Of a stretch of 64,000 nucleotides of DNA, positions 13,283 through 27,471 are shown piece after piece (position 1 is the first letter of the stretch; every line of letters begins with the position of its first letter). This stretch comes from Artemia franciscana (Eukaryota > Arthropoda > Branchiopoda > Anostraca > Artemiidae), in NCBI RefSeq assembly GCF_032884065.1, contig NC_088873.1, positions 28,133,658-28,197,657 of the forward strand, given 5' to 3'. The position numbers were made by a program, and so were the translations under genes. A model generated the notes under the pieces. The model was not told the origin of the DNA and made no database searches. It was given only the letters and a program-made list of their open reading frames with translations.

Positions 13283-15275
13283 GGATCAGGTGACGTCAAA
13301 ACTGAAAAAACTAAAAAAAGGCAAAAACTACAAAAAAAACTAAAAACTAATAAAAAAAATAAAAAAGCTAAAAAACTAAAAAAACTAAAAAAAGGCAAAA
13401 ACTACAAAAAAAATAAAAAACTAAAAAAACTAAAAAAACGAAAAAAAGGTGAAAAACTAAAAAAAAACTAAAAACTAAAAAAAACTAAAAAAAAGGAAAA
13501 AACTGAAAAATAAGCTAAAATAAAGGTAAAAACCAATAAAAAACTAAAAAAAAAACTGAAAAAACTAAAAAAAGGCAAAAACTACAAAAAAAACTAAAAA
13601 CTAATAAAAAAAGTAAAAAAGCTAAAAAACTAAAAAACTAAAAAAACTAAAAAAAGGTAAAAAACTAAAAAAAATAAAAAATAAAAAAAAACTAAAAAAA
13701 GGAAAAAACATATAAAAATAAGTTGTCTGTCCGTTACGCCAGATTATATCTATATATATATATATAAATAAGTTGTCTGTGTGTGGATCTGTGGATGGAT
13801 CAGGTGACGTCACCTGAAAAAACTGGATCAGGTGACGTCAAAACTGAAAAAACTAAAAAAAGGCAAAAACTACAAAAAAAACTAAAAACTAATAAAAAAA
13901 ATAAAAAAGCTAAAAAACTAAAAAAATTAAAAAAAGGCAAAAACTACAAAAAAACTAAAAACTAATAAAAAAGCTAAAAAACTAAAAAAAACTAAAAAAA
14001 CTAAAAAAAGGTAAAAAACTAAAAAAAACTAAAAACTAAAAAAAAACTAAAAAAAAGGAAAAAACTGAAAAATAAGCTAAAATAAAGGTAAAAACCAATA
14101 AAAAACTAAAAAAAAAACTGAAAAAACTAAAAAAGGCAAAAACTACAAAAAAAACTAAAAACTAATAAAAAAAGTAAAAAAGCTAAAAAACTAAAAAACT
14201 AAAAAAACTAAAAAAAGGTAAAAACTAAAAAAAAAAAATAAAAAAAAACTAAAAAAAAGGAAAAAACTGAAAAATAAGCTAAAATAAAGGTAAAAACCAA
14301 TAAAAAACTAAAAAGAAAAAAAAAAAAAACTAAAAAAAATTTTCATCTAAAAAACTAAAAAAAACTAAAAAAGGTAAAAACTAAAAGAACTAAAAAAGAA
14401 AAAAATAAATGACGACACTCAAAGAGAAAGCGACCAGGACAAAAGGAATGTTCGATTAGCAATCAACAAAGCACCGGGACACAGGGAGTATAAATGACGA
14501 CCAGGACATAAGTAAAAAAAAAAACTATCTATATATATAAAAATAAGTTGTCTGTGGATCTGTGGATCGTGGATCAGGTGACGTCACCTGAAAAAACTGG
14601 ATCAGGTGACGTCAAAACTGAAAAAAACTAAAAAAGGGCAAAAACTACAAAAAAAACTAAAAACTAATAAAAAAAATAAAAAAGCTAAAAAACTAAAAAA
14701 AACTAAAAAAAGGCAAAAACTACAAAAAAAACTAAAAACTAATAAAAAAGCTAAAAAACTAAAAAAACTATAAAAAAGGCAAAAACTACAAAAAAATCTA
14801 AAAACTAATAAAAAAAATAAAAAAGCTAAAAAACTAAAAAAACTAAAAAAACTAAAAAAAGGTAAAAAACTAAAAAAACTAAAAACTAAAAAAAACTAAA
14901 AAAAACTAAAAAACTGAAAAATAAGCTAAAATAAAGGTAAAAACCAATAAAAAACTAAAAAAAAAAACTGAAAAAACTAAAAAAAGGCAAAAACTACAAA
15001 AAAACTAAAAACTAATAAAAAAAGTAAAAAAGCTAAAAAACTAAAAAAACTAAAAAAACTAAAAAAACTAAAAAAAGGTAAAAAACTAAAAAAAATAAAA
15101 AATAAAAAAAAAATAAAAAAAAGGAAAAAACTGAAAAATAAGCTAAAATAAAGGTAAAAACCAATAAAACACTAAAAACTAATAAAAAAAAAAAAAACTA
15201 AAAAATCTAAAAATCTAAATAAACTAAAAAAGAAAAAAAAAGGAAAAAAATAAAGGAGAAAAACAAAACTAAAAA
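13283..15275. repeat. A-rich CTAAAAAAA tandem arrays
   Basis: Three blocks (about 13283-13705, 13835-14395, 14615-15275) consist of units such as AACTAAAAAAACTAAAAA, GGCAAAAACTACAAAAAA and CTAAAATAAAGG in a higher-order pattern. Short open frames rich in K and N arise from it and are not genes. Similar arrays sit at 8915-9115 and 17405-17560. Confidence 0.85.
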
Positions 15276-15427
15276 ACGAATGTATATACAGACCGGGACA
15301 CCGGGATACAAATGACGACCGGGACACAGGGAATATAAATGACGACCGGGACACAGGGACACAACTACAACGGGGACACCGGGGGAAACAGGGGGATATA
15401 AATGACGACCGGGACACCGGGACAGGG

Positions 15428-15627
15428 AATGGTCGATTAGCAATCACCATCAACAAAGCTCAAGGGCAATCATTAGAATCATGAGGTATAGATCTGAATA
15501 CAGATTGTTTTCCCATGAACCATTATATGTTGCATGTTCAAGAGTCGGTAAACCTGACAATCTATTTATATGCAAAGACAATGGGACAGCAAAGAATGTT
15601 GTATATTCGCAAGTTTTACGTAGTTAA
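15428..15627 (+). pseudogene. Helitron helicase C-terminal remnant
   Basis: Same piece as at 9290-9497 and closely similar to it: motif V-like TINKAQGQSL, motif VI-like [13 protein letters not shown], and the ending [10 protein letters not shown] followed by TAA near 15627. The reading frame shifts within it. The two remnants share indels relative to the fuller helicase at 16-17 kb, so they descend from one non-autonomous lineage. Confidence 0.75.
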
Positions 15628-15629
15628 AA

Positions 15630-15737
<108 letters not shown>

Positions 15738-15780
15738 ATCTATATTCACAGGTGGGACATAGGGACACAACTACAATGGC

Positions 15781-17134
<1,354 letters not shown>

Positions 17135-17169
17135 AAATTAGCACCTTGCATACATGTTTCTTTAGGGGG

Positions 17170-17370
17170 GGGGGTAGGCTTGCGGCTCAAAGAGACATTC
17201 CCAAAAGAAAGCGTGTCGATGCATTACAAGAGCAACGCGAAACCTGGCTTGCGGCTGAAAGAGAAAGTAAAAAAAGATGAATTGCCAGAGTATATTAGAG
17301 GAATTATCAGTTGTATATCCGCAAGTTTTACGCAGTTAAAAATTAGCACCTTGCACACGTGTTGCTGGGG
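17170..17370 (+). mobile_element. Rearranged Helitron fragments
   Basis: After the helicase stop come pieces that normally lie far upstream: a frame reading QEQRETWLAAERESKKR, the charged repeat of the Helitron N-terminal region. Next comes a second copy of the helicase end and flank (TTTTACGCAGTTAAAAATTA at about 17323-17342, already present near 17118-17140). The order shows a second insertion or a rearranged duplication. Confidence 0.65.
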
Positions 17371-17399
17371 CACGTTTCGGAAAAAACTTCAAAATAAAG

Positions 17400-17600
17400 A
17401 AGAAAAATAAATATAGAAAGAAGAAAAAACTATAAAAAAACTAAAAAAGGTAAACAACTAAAAAAACTAAAAAGAAAAAAAATAAGAAAACTACAAAAAA
17501 ACTAAAAAAAAAGAAAAAAAAATAAACAAGAAAAAGAAATTAAAATTAAAATTAAAAAACTAGGGATTACAAGAATTCAAAAACCTTAAAAAAGAAAACT
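17400..17600. repeat. A-rich Helitron array
   Basis: Units such as AACTAAAAAAACTAAAAA, as in 13.3-15.3 kb. No coding content. Confidence 0.75.
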
Positions 17601-18230
17601 AGAACTTTGAAGCTTAGTAGATATCATTGTTAGAAATTGGACTTGCTTTAATAATCAAATATCTTTGAAAATAACTGCAATAGAACACAAGGGACAATGA
17701 GAATCCATATATAGAAGCCTGCCGCGTGCCGTGCTGGGGTCCGGTGGCGAAGACCCTCCCAAGTAGAGAATTCATAGGCCAAGACTCTAAGAGACAATGC
17801 ACAACTGTGCAGTACTCTTTACTGCGAACTGTTTTATCCAAAGTTACTTTACATGTGACAAAGGCTACCACTCCGTCCTTCAATAGCCGTTTTTTCGTGT
17901 TCAAGTTCGGGCCTGAAAATTTGCGCTACTCTAAAACATTTATAAAGAGCGGCTAAGGAGGGGTTGTTGAAACATCAAAATTAATTATGTGGTCAATATT
18001 TTTACAGTTTTCCAGATAATTTTTTTTGAAAAAAAATCATTTTTACATTCCCTTGGGGGGCCAAAGGGGTAATGACCGATTCTCCCAATAAAAAGAAAAC
18101 ATTAAACATTGTTTATAAATTGAAAAAAAACAACTCGGAAGCTCAATATTCATTTTTCCGATAATTTTAAATTTATTCGTAATATATAAAAATTTTCACT
18201 CCATAGTAGTTTGGCCCTCTTGGAGCAAAA
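17600..18230. other. No recognisable gene
   Basis: Two overlapping open frames on opposite strands (about 17614-17956) have no family resemblance that I know. Confidence 0.4.
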
Positions 18231-18775
18231 TTGTTTTTTCCGCCGTAAATTGGAAAAAAAACGCCACTTTGCTCTGACAGTATTAGTTTGCTACTTAATT
18301 TGGGCACAACAACTTTTGGTTTCTGTTCGAATGAGCCATCTCCCGCTATTCTAGGATCATTAGTTCGATATAATCATCTCAGGAAAAGAGCAGGAAACAC
18401 GTAACTCATCCGTGATCACCCATCTTGGAAAAAAAAATTATAAATTTCATATTTTTCAAGATCGGTTCTTAAAACTTCCGCAACGGGGTTCTCTGATATT
18501 TTAAATTTGATGCTATGGTTTACATCTCAAAATTACTCGCCCTTTTAAAGGTGTTTTTCCTGTTTTTGGAAATTCAGGGAAATTTTATTAGGTTAGAAAA
18601 TTTTGGTTTTTAACTTGAAACATTATGAATTCGACACATCTAGGACCACCATAAAAAACGAATTCTGTCAATATTTCTATTGTTATCAAAACACTTTTTA
18701 TTTGTTTCGGTTATTATTATCACAAGTAAATCCTTACTTGTCGTTCGCTATCACGAAGTGTTTGGTTGAAAACAT
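18230..18775 (+). repeat. Fold-back repeat family, divergent 3' part
   Basis: Shares ordered blocks with 20320-20760 and 36660-36985: CATTCTAGGA-type sequence, a two-step poly-A patch, a TTTTTGTAGATAGG-like block, ATTCGATTC-like sequence, and a final ATCACGAAGTGTTTGG (compare ACCACGAACTGTTTGA near 20740 and ACCACAAACTGTTTGG near 36960). It is the most diverged of the three. Confidence 0.6.
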
Positions 18776-19079
18776 ATATTACAAAAGAATAAAATAAAAA
18801 CAAAAAAAATTATAAAGCAGACCTGTTAAGCTATGCCCAATGCAATCCGAAAGTGTGAAATAAATTTTTAATGAGCAACGTTGCTTTTGAAATACACATG
18901 AGAAATGACAGCCAGATAATATTCTTATCGAACGCTTGCCAAGGTTTTTGGACTTCCCATGGAAAACACTCGCACTGTAGCGACGGGTTTAAAGTTCGAT
19001 AGAACCATTTCTAAGAAAATATTGTTTTCTTATTGCAATCTATTTTGGGCATCTTCAGATCACGATTTGACTTCTACTC

Positions 19080-20765
19080 ATATACAAAAAAAAACAAGTT
19101 TTTTAACTGAAAGTAAGGAGCGACATTAAAACTTAAAAAACAGAAATTACTCCGTATATGAAAAGGGCTGCTCCCTCCTAAGCGCCCTGCTCTTTACGCT
19201 AAACTTAGACTCCTCTCAACTCTACTTTTTAAAACAGTTAAAAAACTTTACCGTAAAGAGCAGGACGCTGAGGAGGGAACAGCCCTTTTCATATACGGAG
19301 TAATTTCTGTTCGTTTTAAGTTTTAATGTTGCTCCATACTTTCAGTTAAAAAAAACTTGTTTTTTAAATCAATTTCTGAACGTTTTTAAATTAATGCAGG
19401 TCTTAATTTTGGCTATCGGCACAAGAATAATTAAAACGAAAATAGCGTATTAATTTTTTTTGGCTAAATGGCTTCCTCATAGTTTTTACCGGATGATTTA
19501 TAGGAAAAACAGAGCAGGGGAGAATGCCTAGTTGCCCTCCAACTTTTGGTTACTTAAAAAGGCAACTAGAACTTTTAATTTTTACGAACGTTTTTATTAG
19601 TAAAAAATATACGTAACTTACGAATTAACTTACGTAACGAACTTCTATATTCGTATGTTTTTATTACGTATATGAGGGGGTTCGCCCCCTCGTCAATACC
19701 TCACTCTTTACACTAAAGCTTAAATTTTGTCCCAATTCCTTGAGAATGACCCCTGCATCACAAAGGCCGTAGAATAATTAGTTAAAAATACTAAAAATAC
19801 TTTAGCGTAAAGAGCGAGATATTAGGAGGAGGCGAACCCTTCATATTCGTAACAATTTCTGTTCGTTTTAAGTTTTAATGCTGCTCCCTACTTTCAGTTG
19901 AAAAAACTTTTTCATATTTTTTTCATTGTTTTATAATGCTAGAAAATCCTGCGCCCCCTTCATGGAAATTCTCTTCCCCCATGACAAGTTCCTCCTTCAA
20001 AAGATCCTACCACGTAACTCCCTCCCCTCAACCCCCCCCAACCGAAAAAAACTGAAAACATCTGTACATTTCCCAATAACCATTACTTTATGTAGACACT
20101 GGTCAAAGTTTGTAACTTGCAGCCCCTCTCACGGGGACTGTAGGGGAGTAAGTCGTCCCCAAAGACAACTAGATTTTTCGGCTATGCTGAATAAAATGGC
20201 TGTCTCAGAATTTTGATCCGACGACTTTGGGAAAAACGAGCGTGGGAGGGGGTCTAGGCGCCCTCTGATTTTCGGGTCACTTAAAAAGGGCACTAAAACT
20301 TTTAATTTCCGTTAAAATAGGCCCTCTCGCGACATTCTAGGACAACTGGGTCGATACGATCACCCCAGGGGAAAAAAACAAACAAATAAACTCGCATCTA
20401 TGATCTGTCTTCTGGCAAAAAATACAAAATTCCACATTTTTGTAGATAGGAGCTTGAAATTTCTACTGTACGGTTTCCCGATACGTCGAGTCTGATGGTG
20501 TGATTTTCGTTAATGTTGTATGCCTTTTAGGGGGTGTTTCCCCCTATTTTCTAAAATAAGGCAAATTTTCTCAGGCTCATAACATTTGATGGGTAAGACT
20601 AAACTTGACGAAACTTATATATTTAAAATCTGCATAAAAATTCGATTCTTTTGATGTAACTATTGGTATCAATATTGGTATTTCGTTTTTTACAGTTTTG
20701 GTTACTATTGAGCCGGGTCGCTTCTTACTTAAAATTCGTTACCACGAACTGTTTGACTAGGTAAT
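19080..20765 (+). repeat. Fold-back repeat family, longest copy
   Basis: Starts with a large hairpin: the left arm at about 19090-19204 (AACTGAAAGTAAGGAGCGAC to CTGCTCTTTACGCTAAA) pairs with the right arm at about 19252-19362 over roughly 105 bp with a loop of about 50 bp. A second, shorter hairpin joins about 19665-19740 with 19800-19860. A long tail to 20765 matches 36280-36985. I see no transposase. A non-autonomous fold-back element or a MITE-like family is the likeliest reading. Confidence 0.75.
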
Positions 20766-20784
20766 GAATTTTTTTTTCGAAAAC

Positions 20785-21295
<511 letters not shown>

Positions 21296-21651
21296 AACAA
21301 GTTTGACATTAAAACTAAAATGCGGGTTTTTCATTCATAGAAACAGTTGAGTCAGTGACGAGTCACAGGGTTTGCAAAAGGATTGTTTTGAAGTGCTCTG
21401 TTCTTAATCAATAATTTAGATTGATGGATGGAGAATTCCATATATCTTAATACGTGGCGAGTTTGTATATACCCATTCTCATTGTCACTTGTCTTTTGAC
21501 CGCAGACGATGCGACCCTCTTCTTGATGTAGTTGCCACAGGTTTGATGGAACCACTCTAGGAAAAATACGACTGGCGGTTCGCCTTTACATGGCGTACCA
21601 ATGAAAATGAGAAGCATTTTTGAGTACAATTTTTTTTTTATTCATATAGCT

Positions 21652-22711
21652 CAGTGGTTCTCAACCGGGGTTCACATGGTCCCTAAGGGTCCATGTAATA
21701 CTTCCGGGGGTCCACAGGCAAAATTCAACAGATTGGGGGTCCACAACGATATTTTTGGGATCCATGAAGAAAACCAGCTCAGACCGCTCTTTATTTTTAA
21801 GAATTCAATTTCTACTGTAATTTACATTATTTTGAATCGTTTAGTGACCTACTCGGAATGGATATACCAGTTATGGGTTTCAATTCCTTTCGAAGTTAAT
21901 GTTGCCGAAATAGAATTATCTTTGCAAGAGCCCCTCATCGAATTACAAAGTGATGAAATAATGCGTGCAAAATTCAAAGATGGAAAGTACAATATATGGA
22001 AAACAAATGATGTTGCTACAAAGTACCCTTTGCTCTGGGATAAAGTGCAGTTCTGCGTTATTGCTTTTCCTACATCTTATCTTGTTGAAGCGGGATTTAG
22101 TCGTGTTTCTCAAATTTTATCAAAAGCTCACAATAGACTTGACATTGTGAAAAGGGGTGATCTTCGACAATCGTTAACATCGATAGAACCAAATATAAAG
22201 AAACTCGTCGAGAAGCATCAACCACAGGGATCACATTGAATAAACACGCCTTTTCCTTTTTTTAATCACACACTTAATTTCAACTGCTTTTTTTTTATCC
22301 AGTTTACATAAATAATGTTGGAGTGAATTAAACAGCCTGATGAGCTCTACTCTCCTAAAGTAACTAAACTCTACTCTACTCAGCAACTAAAGCTGATGAG
22401 CTTTAGTTGCTTGCCAATCGAAGAAACTTGTAATATTGTAAACTGTAACTTGTAAATTGTAGTTATTATCACAATGATAATAATAATAATAATTATTATT
22501 ATTATTATATTAGAATATTTATTTGTATTAAATTAGTTTTCATTTAAAAATGAAGCTTAATCGTATGCTATTTGTTTGATAATTAAAACCCTAAAATTTA
22601 TACTAGTGAAGAATAAAAAATTGTTCTTATGTCCAATAGCTATGAAGGGGTCCACCAAGATAAAAAGAAGGGAAAAGGGGTCCATGGGGAAAAAAAGGTT
22701 GAGAACCACTG
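21652..22711 (+). mobile_element. hAT transposon, internally deleted, with TIRs and TSD
   Basis: The left end CAGTGGTTCTCAACC at 21652 and the right end GGTTGAGAACCACTG at 22697-22711 are perfect inverted repeats of 15 bp. They resemble ends of the Charlie-type hAT group. The 8-bp flanks are ATATAGCT (21644-21651) and ATATAGTT (22712-22719), a target duplication with one mismatch. At 1060 bp it is much shorter than an autonomous hAT and keeps only the C-terminal part of the transposase. An internal (TAA)n/(ATT)n stretch lies near 22478-22508. Confidence 0.9.
21841..22239 (+). pseudogene. hAT transposase C-terminal fragment
   Basis: The frame contains WKTNDVATKYPLLWDKVQF, then VIAFPTSYLVEAGFSRVSQI, then a segment with NRLDIVKRGDLRQSLTSI. 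This is the hAT C-terminal dimerisation region: KYP, a short hydrophobic segment, then a SxxxFSxxxxI-like patch and NRLxxxxxDLRxxL. The upstream DDE-like catalytic segments are gone. The frame extends left to 21601 only by running through the element's 5' end, so the start is not real. It ends with TGA at 22237-22239. Confidence 0.85.
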
Positions 22712-22719
22712 ATATAGTT

Positions 22720-23790
22720 TTTCCCCAAGTCTTTGGCTGACCTTGTTCAGGTGCAAGATGTGGATGATTCCGACAGCTTTCCCTTTCTCAAGTAATACTG
22801 CCCGAATGTCGAAATGTACAACCTCATGACCTTTAAAGTTGTTTACCCATATGATTATCGTTGCTCCCTGTCGAGACTGAATGTCTAAAATATCCTACCC
22901 ATTAAATCATTCCATGAGTCATTTCACAGTGGTTAATGCATAGCCAAAGAATGTATTTTTTCTAAGAAAAAAGTGTGGGCCAAGGATACGTGTAAAAACA
23001 GGCTAGACCATTGCAAACTTTATTTGTCGAGTGTTAAGATACTGTCACACACCGCATGCAGAAATATGAATAAGATTTGCAATTAATTTAAATTGGATTT
23101 GGGCAATCATTTCACCACCTCTAACTTAGTCATGGACTAATACAGAATAAAGGTTAAGAAGAAACAAGTCTGACAGAGGACATGGATCAATATTTGTTTC
23201 TTGAGCATTCCATAAGGGTAGGTTATGTGTTTCATGAAGACCATACTCTTGAAAATAATTCTAGTGGGGGGGGGGGGGAGAGACCAACAAACGAACAGTC
23301 ACTTACTGTTTTCCTGGACATGAATTGTCTGTTATCCATCAGTAATGTCACATTATTCTCCATCCGGCGGTAACTATAAATGGCTAAATGACTCCTCTGT
23401 CAATGATTTCCCTCCTGTCGGTAACTATAAATGGTTAAATGACGCCTCTTCCACTGAATTCCCGCCCAACAATGCCAGTGTTGAGGACAATAGATTAGGG
23501 CCCGGCCAATAAGGAATTTTGGGGTAATATACTGATATATCGATAGCGGACTGATAAGATACCGACAGAGTTTGCCGATAAATTCCCGTCCGGAAACAAA
23601 CCTTACCTAAAGTTATACCCCTCATTCTTTGCCCTTTTCATGCTCACATGTTTCTTCCTGGTTTATTACAAACCAAAGAACAATCTCAATAATTCACTGT
23701 GGTCAGTGGATTCCAAAAATAAGGCCATTTACAAGAATTGTCTGATTTTCTATGCCCTTTCTGATCAGCAGCTTCTGAGCACACAAACGA
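22720..23790. other. No recognisable gene
   Basis: Moderately AT-rich DNA with a G tract near 23268-23278. A short repeat, GTAACTATAAATGG, occurs twice at 23370-23434. No coding family is recognised. Confidence 0.5.
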
Positions 23791-23824
23791 AATAGCGGAT
23801 ATTTGCGGAAGTGACAAATAAGAA

Positions 23825-25505
23825 AACAAGAGCCAAGAGCTCATATGGCACTTGTGACGAGGTCGGAACTTAAAATTAGACTCGGTACTAGAGTTATCGA
23901 TCTCATCGTCCTAGCACGTCAAGAAGCACTGAACTCGCCAAAGCACTAGAAATCCCTTCAACTCCCCCAAAGAGATCGGATCCGACCCGCTTATGTCAAT
24001 CACGTATCTATAACTTATACTTATTCTCGAACTCACCAAAGTACTAGAAATCCCCCCAGCTCCCCCAAAGAGAGCGAATCCGGTCCGGTTATGTCAATCA
24101 CGTATCTAGAACTTGTACTTAATATTCCCATCAAGTTTTATCCCGATCTCTCCACTCTAAGAGTTTTCCAAGATTTCCGATTTCCGTTTCCTCCCTCCAG
24201 CCCCCTATGTCCCCGGATCCGATCTGAATTGAAAATCGAGCATCACCGATGCTCGATTAGATCCGATCACCGATTCGTAAGATAAACCTACCTCCATTTT
24301 CACGATTTCCCCTTCCTCCAGCCCCCCCAGATGTTCGAATCACCAAAATGACTGTTATCAAGTCTATTTGTGCAGGTCCCTGACACGCCTATCAATTTTC
24401 ATCGTCCTGGCACGTCTAGAAGCACTGTACTCTCCAAAGCACCGAAATCCCCTCCCCCAGCTGACTCCCCCAAAGAGAGCGTATCCGGTCCATATGTCAG
24501 TTACGTATCTAGAACTTGTGCTTATTTTTCTCACCAAGTTTCATTCCGATCTCTCCACTCTAAGCGTTTTCCAAGATTTCCAAGGGCGTTTTCCGACTCC
24601 TCCCAATATCACCAAATCCAGTCTGGATTTAAAATAAGAGCCCTGGGACTTGAGGTCCTTCTAAATATAAAATTTCAATAAGATCCGATCACCCTTTCGT
24701 AAGTTAAAAATACCTCATTTTTTCTAATTTTTCCGAATTAAAAGAACTACCCCACACCACCAACTCCCCCAAAGAGAGCGGATCCGGTCCAGTTATGTCA
24801 ATCACGTACCTAGGACTTGTGTTTATTCTTTCAACCAAGTTTCATCCCGATATCTGCACTCTAAGCGTATTTCCAAGATTTCCGATCTCCCCCTCCAACT
24901 TCCCCCAATGTCACTGGATCCAGTCAAGATTTAAAACGTGACCTCTGAGACAAGAGGTCCTTCTAAATATCAAATTTCGTTAAATCCGATCACCCGTTCG
25001 TAAGTTAAAAATGCCTCATTTTTTTTAATTTTTCCGAATTAACCTTCCTCCCTTCCAACTCCCCCAAAGAGAACAGATTCGGTCCTGTTATGACAATCAC
25101 GTATCTAGGACTTGTGCTTATTCTTCCCACCAAATTTCATCCCGATCTCTCCACTCTAAGCGTTTTCAAGATTTCCGGTTTTAACCTCCAACTCCCCCAA
25201 TCTCACCGGATCCGGTCGGAATTTAGAATAAAAGCTCTGAATTACAAGTTCCTTCTAAATATCGAATTTCATTAAGATTTTATTTTTTCTTATTTTTCCG
25301 AATTAACCATCCCCCCAAGATGGTCGAATCTGGGAAACGGGTATTTTTAATTTAATCTGATCTGGTCCCTGATACGCCTGCCAACTTTCGTCGTCCTAGC
25401 TTATCTGGAAGTGCCCGAACTTGCAAAACCGGGACAAACAGACAGACAGAAATTACGATCGCTATATGTCACTTGGTAGATACTAAGTGCCAAAAAAGGC
25501 AATCA
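23825..25505 (-). repeat. Long dispersed element with internal ~295-bp tandem units
   Basis: One end has AGAGCTCATATGGCACTTGT; the other has TATATGTCACTTGGTAGATA-type sequence. Inside, the block CTCCCCCAAAGAGAGCGGAT recurs near 23961, 24060, 24465, 24764 and 25061, mostly about 297 bp apart. Between copies are conserved blocks meaning the same as 53.04-55.01 kb on the other strand. Open frames of 60-100 codons are successive units of the repeat. No transposase is seen. Confidence 0.8.
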
Positions 25506-26445
<940 letters not shown>

Positions 26446-26879
26446 CTATAATATATCCGTGAGTTGTTGTTTTTAGGACACCTAAATCAAAGTTAAATTA
26501 CATTATTCACGGTAAGATTAACAGACCAATGAAACGGAAATCTTTGAGCCCTTATTATTGTTGCCTGGTGGAGGTTCGATTCTAAGTAGAACCTCCAAGT
26601 TGAACTTCAAAGTAAAAACTCATTAGTAGTCTATTGCCCAAACAAACCATTGTTGAAAATCATTTACTCTTAAAGTGAATGGACATTAACGGGTTTTAAG
26701 TCGTAAAAATCCACAAGGAACTACAATTCAATCAAAACCGTATACAAAAATATATAGATATTTTGAACGTTCAAGTTTGACTTGAATGTTCAATTTAATT
26801 TTTACTCGTTTTAAGATTATTAATCATCTACATAAGTACTTGCTATCTGTATGTTTTCTATGATCGTTTATTTTAGTTT

Positions 26880-27164
26880 CTATTTATTTTGGGTTTATAT
26901 ATATTATACCGGAAGCCCAGCTTCGCCCACTTTTCAGTCAATGGCTTTTTGGCTGAAATTGTTGTTTCACGCCACGAAATGACAAAAGCTACCAATTTGC
27001 TTGGAACAGCCTTTTGGCTACTTAAAGAAGTTAGTCAAGCTATCCATTTCGGTACAAACCATTTGTTTTACATTGATTGTGCAACCCTTTACGATCGAAT
27101 ACGCCTCTGCGCGAATATTATCGCCTCTAAAACTGGGAGTCTCAATATCTTGTGTAATATATGA
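26880..27164 (+). other. Unassigned open frame next to TA array
   Basis: A frame of about 90 codons with mixed, coding-like composition ([18 protein letters not shown] is typical) runs from 26889 to 27164. It has no recognisable family, no clear splice sites and no start context. It could be an exon or transposon coding relic. Confidence 0.25.
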
Positions 27165-27178
27165 ACTGTGTAATATAC

Positions 27179-27285
<107 letters not shown>

Positions 27286-27294
27286 AGCTGATCC

Positions 27295-27300
27295 TTTATT
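27295..27300 (-). terminator. Probable polyadenylation signal of dynactin subunit 3 gene
   Basis: AATAAA on the minus strand, 79 bases after the stop codon at 27379. Confidence 0.5.
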
Positions 27301-27378
27301 TAATTCGAACCAAATAAAACAAGATAAACGGAATAAAAGTTTCGCGATTGAGATACATAGCTCATTTAATTCAAGCCT

Positions 27379-27471
27379 TCAGTCTATTGGTAGATTTCTC
27401 TGCGTCTTCGCTTTTTCCAAGGTTGCCATGGTATCATCCCAATTCAAAAACAGTTGATTCAAATTATTCAT
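27379..27471 (-). CDS. dctn3: dctn3 exon 4 and stop
   Basis: The acceptor TTTTTCTAG precedes 27471. Thirty codons, starting [19 protein letters not shown] and ending NLPID, are followed by TGA at 27381-27379. The exon is too short to stand out as an open frame and was found by its match to the family's C-terminus. Confidence 0.82.
   Translation of the reverse strand: MNNLNQLFLNWDDTMATLEKAKTQRNLPID

Noticed and set aside
13241-13471. Lys/Asn-rich open frames such as 13241-13471 and 13783-13965
   Set aside because: They come from the A-rich Helitron arrays and repeat with the duplicated unit.
24368-25275. Series of related 60-100 codon frames
   Set aside because: They fall one per tandem unit of the dispersed element and have no start or motif of their own.
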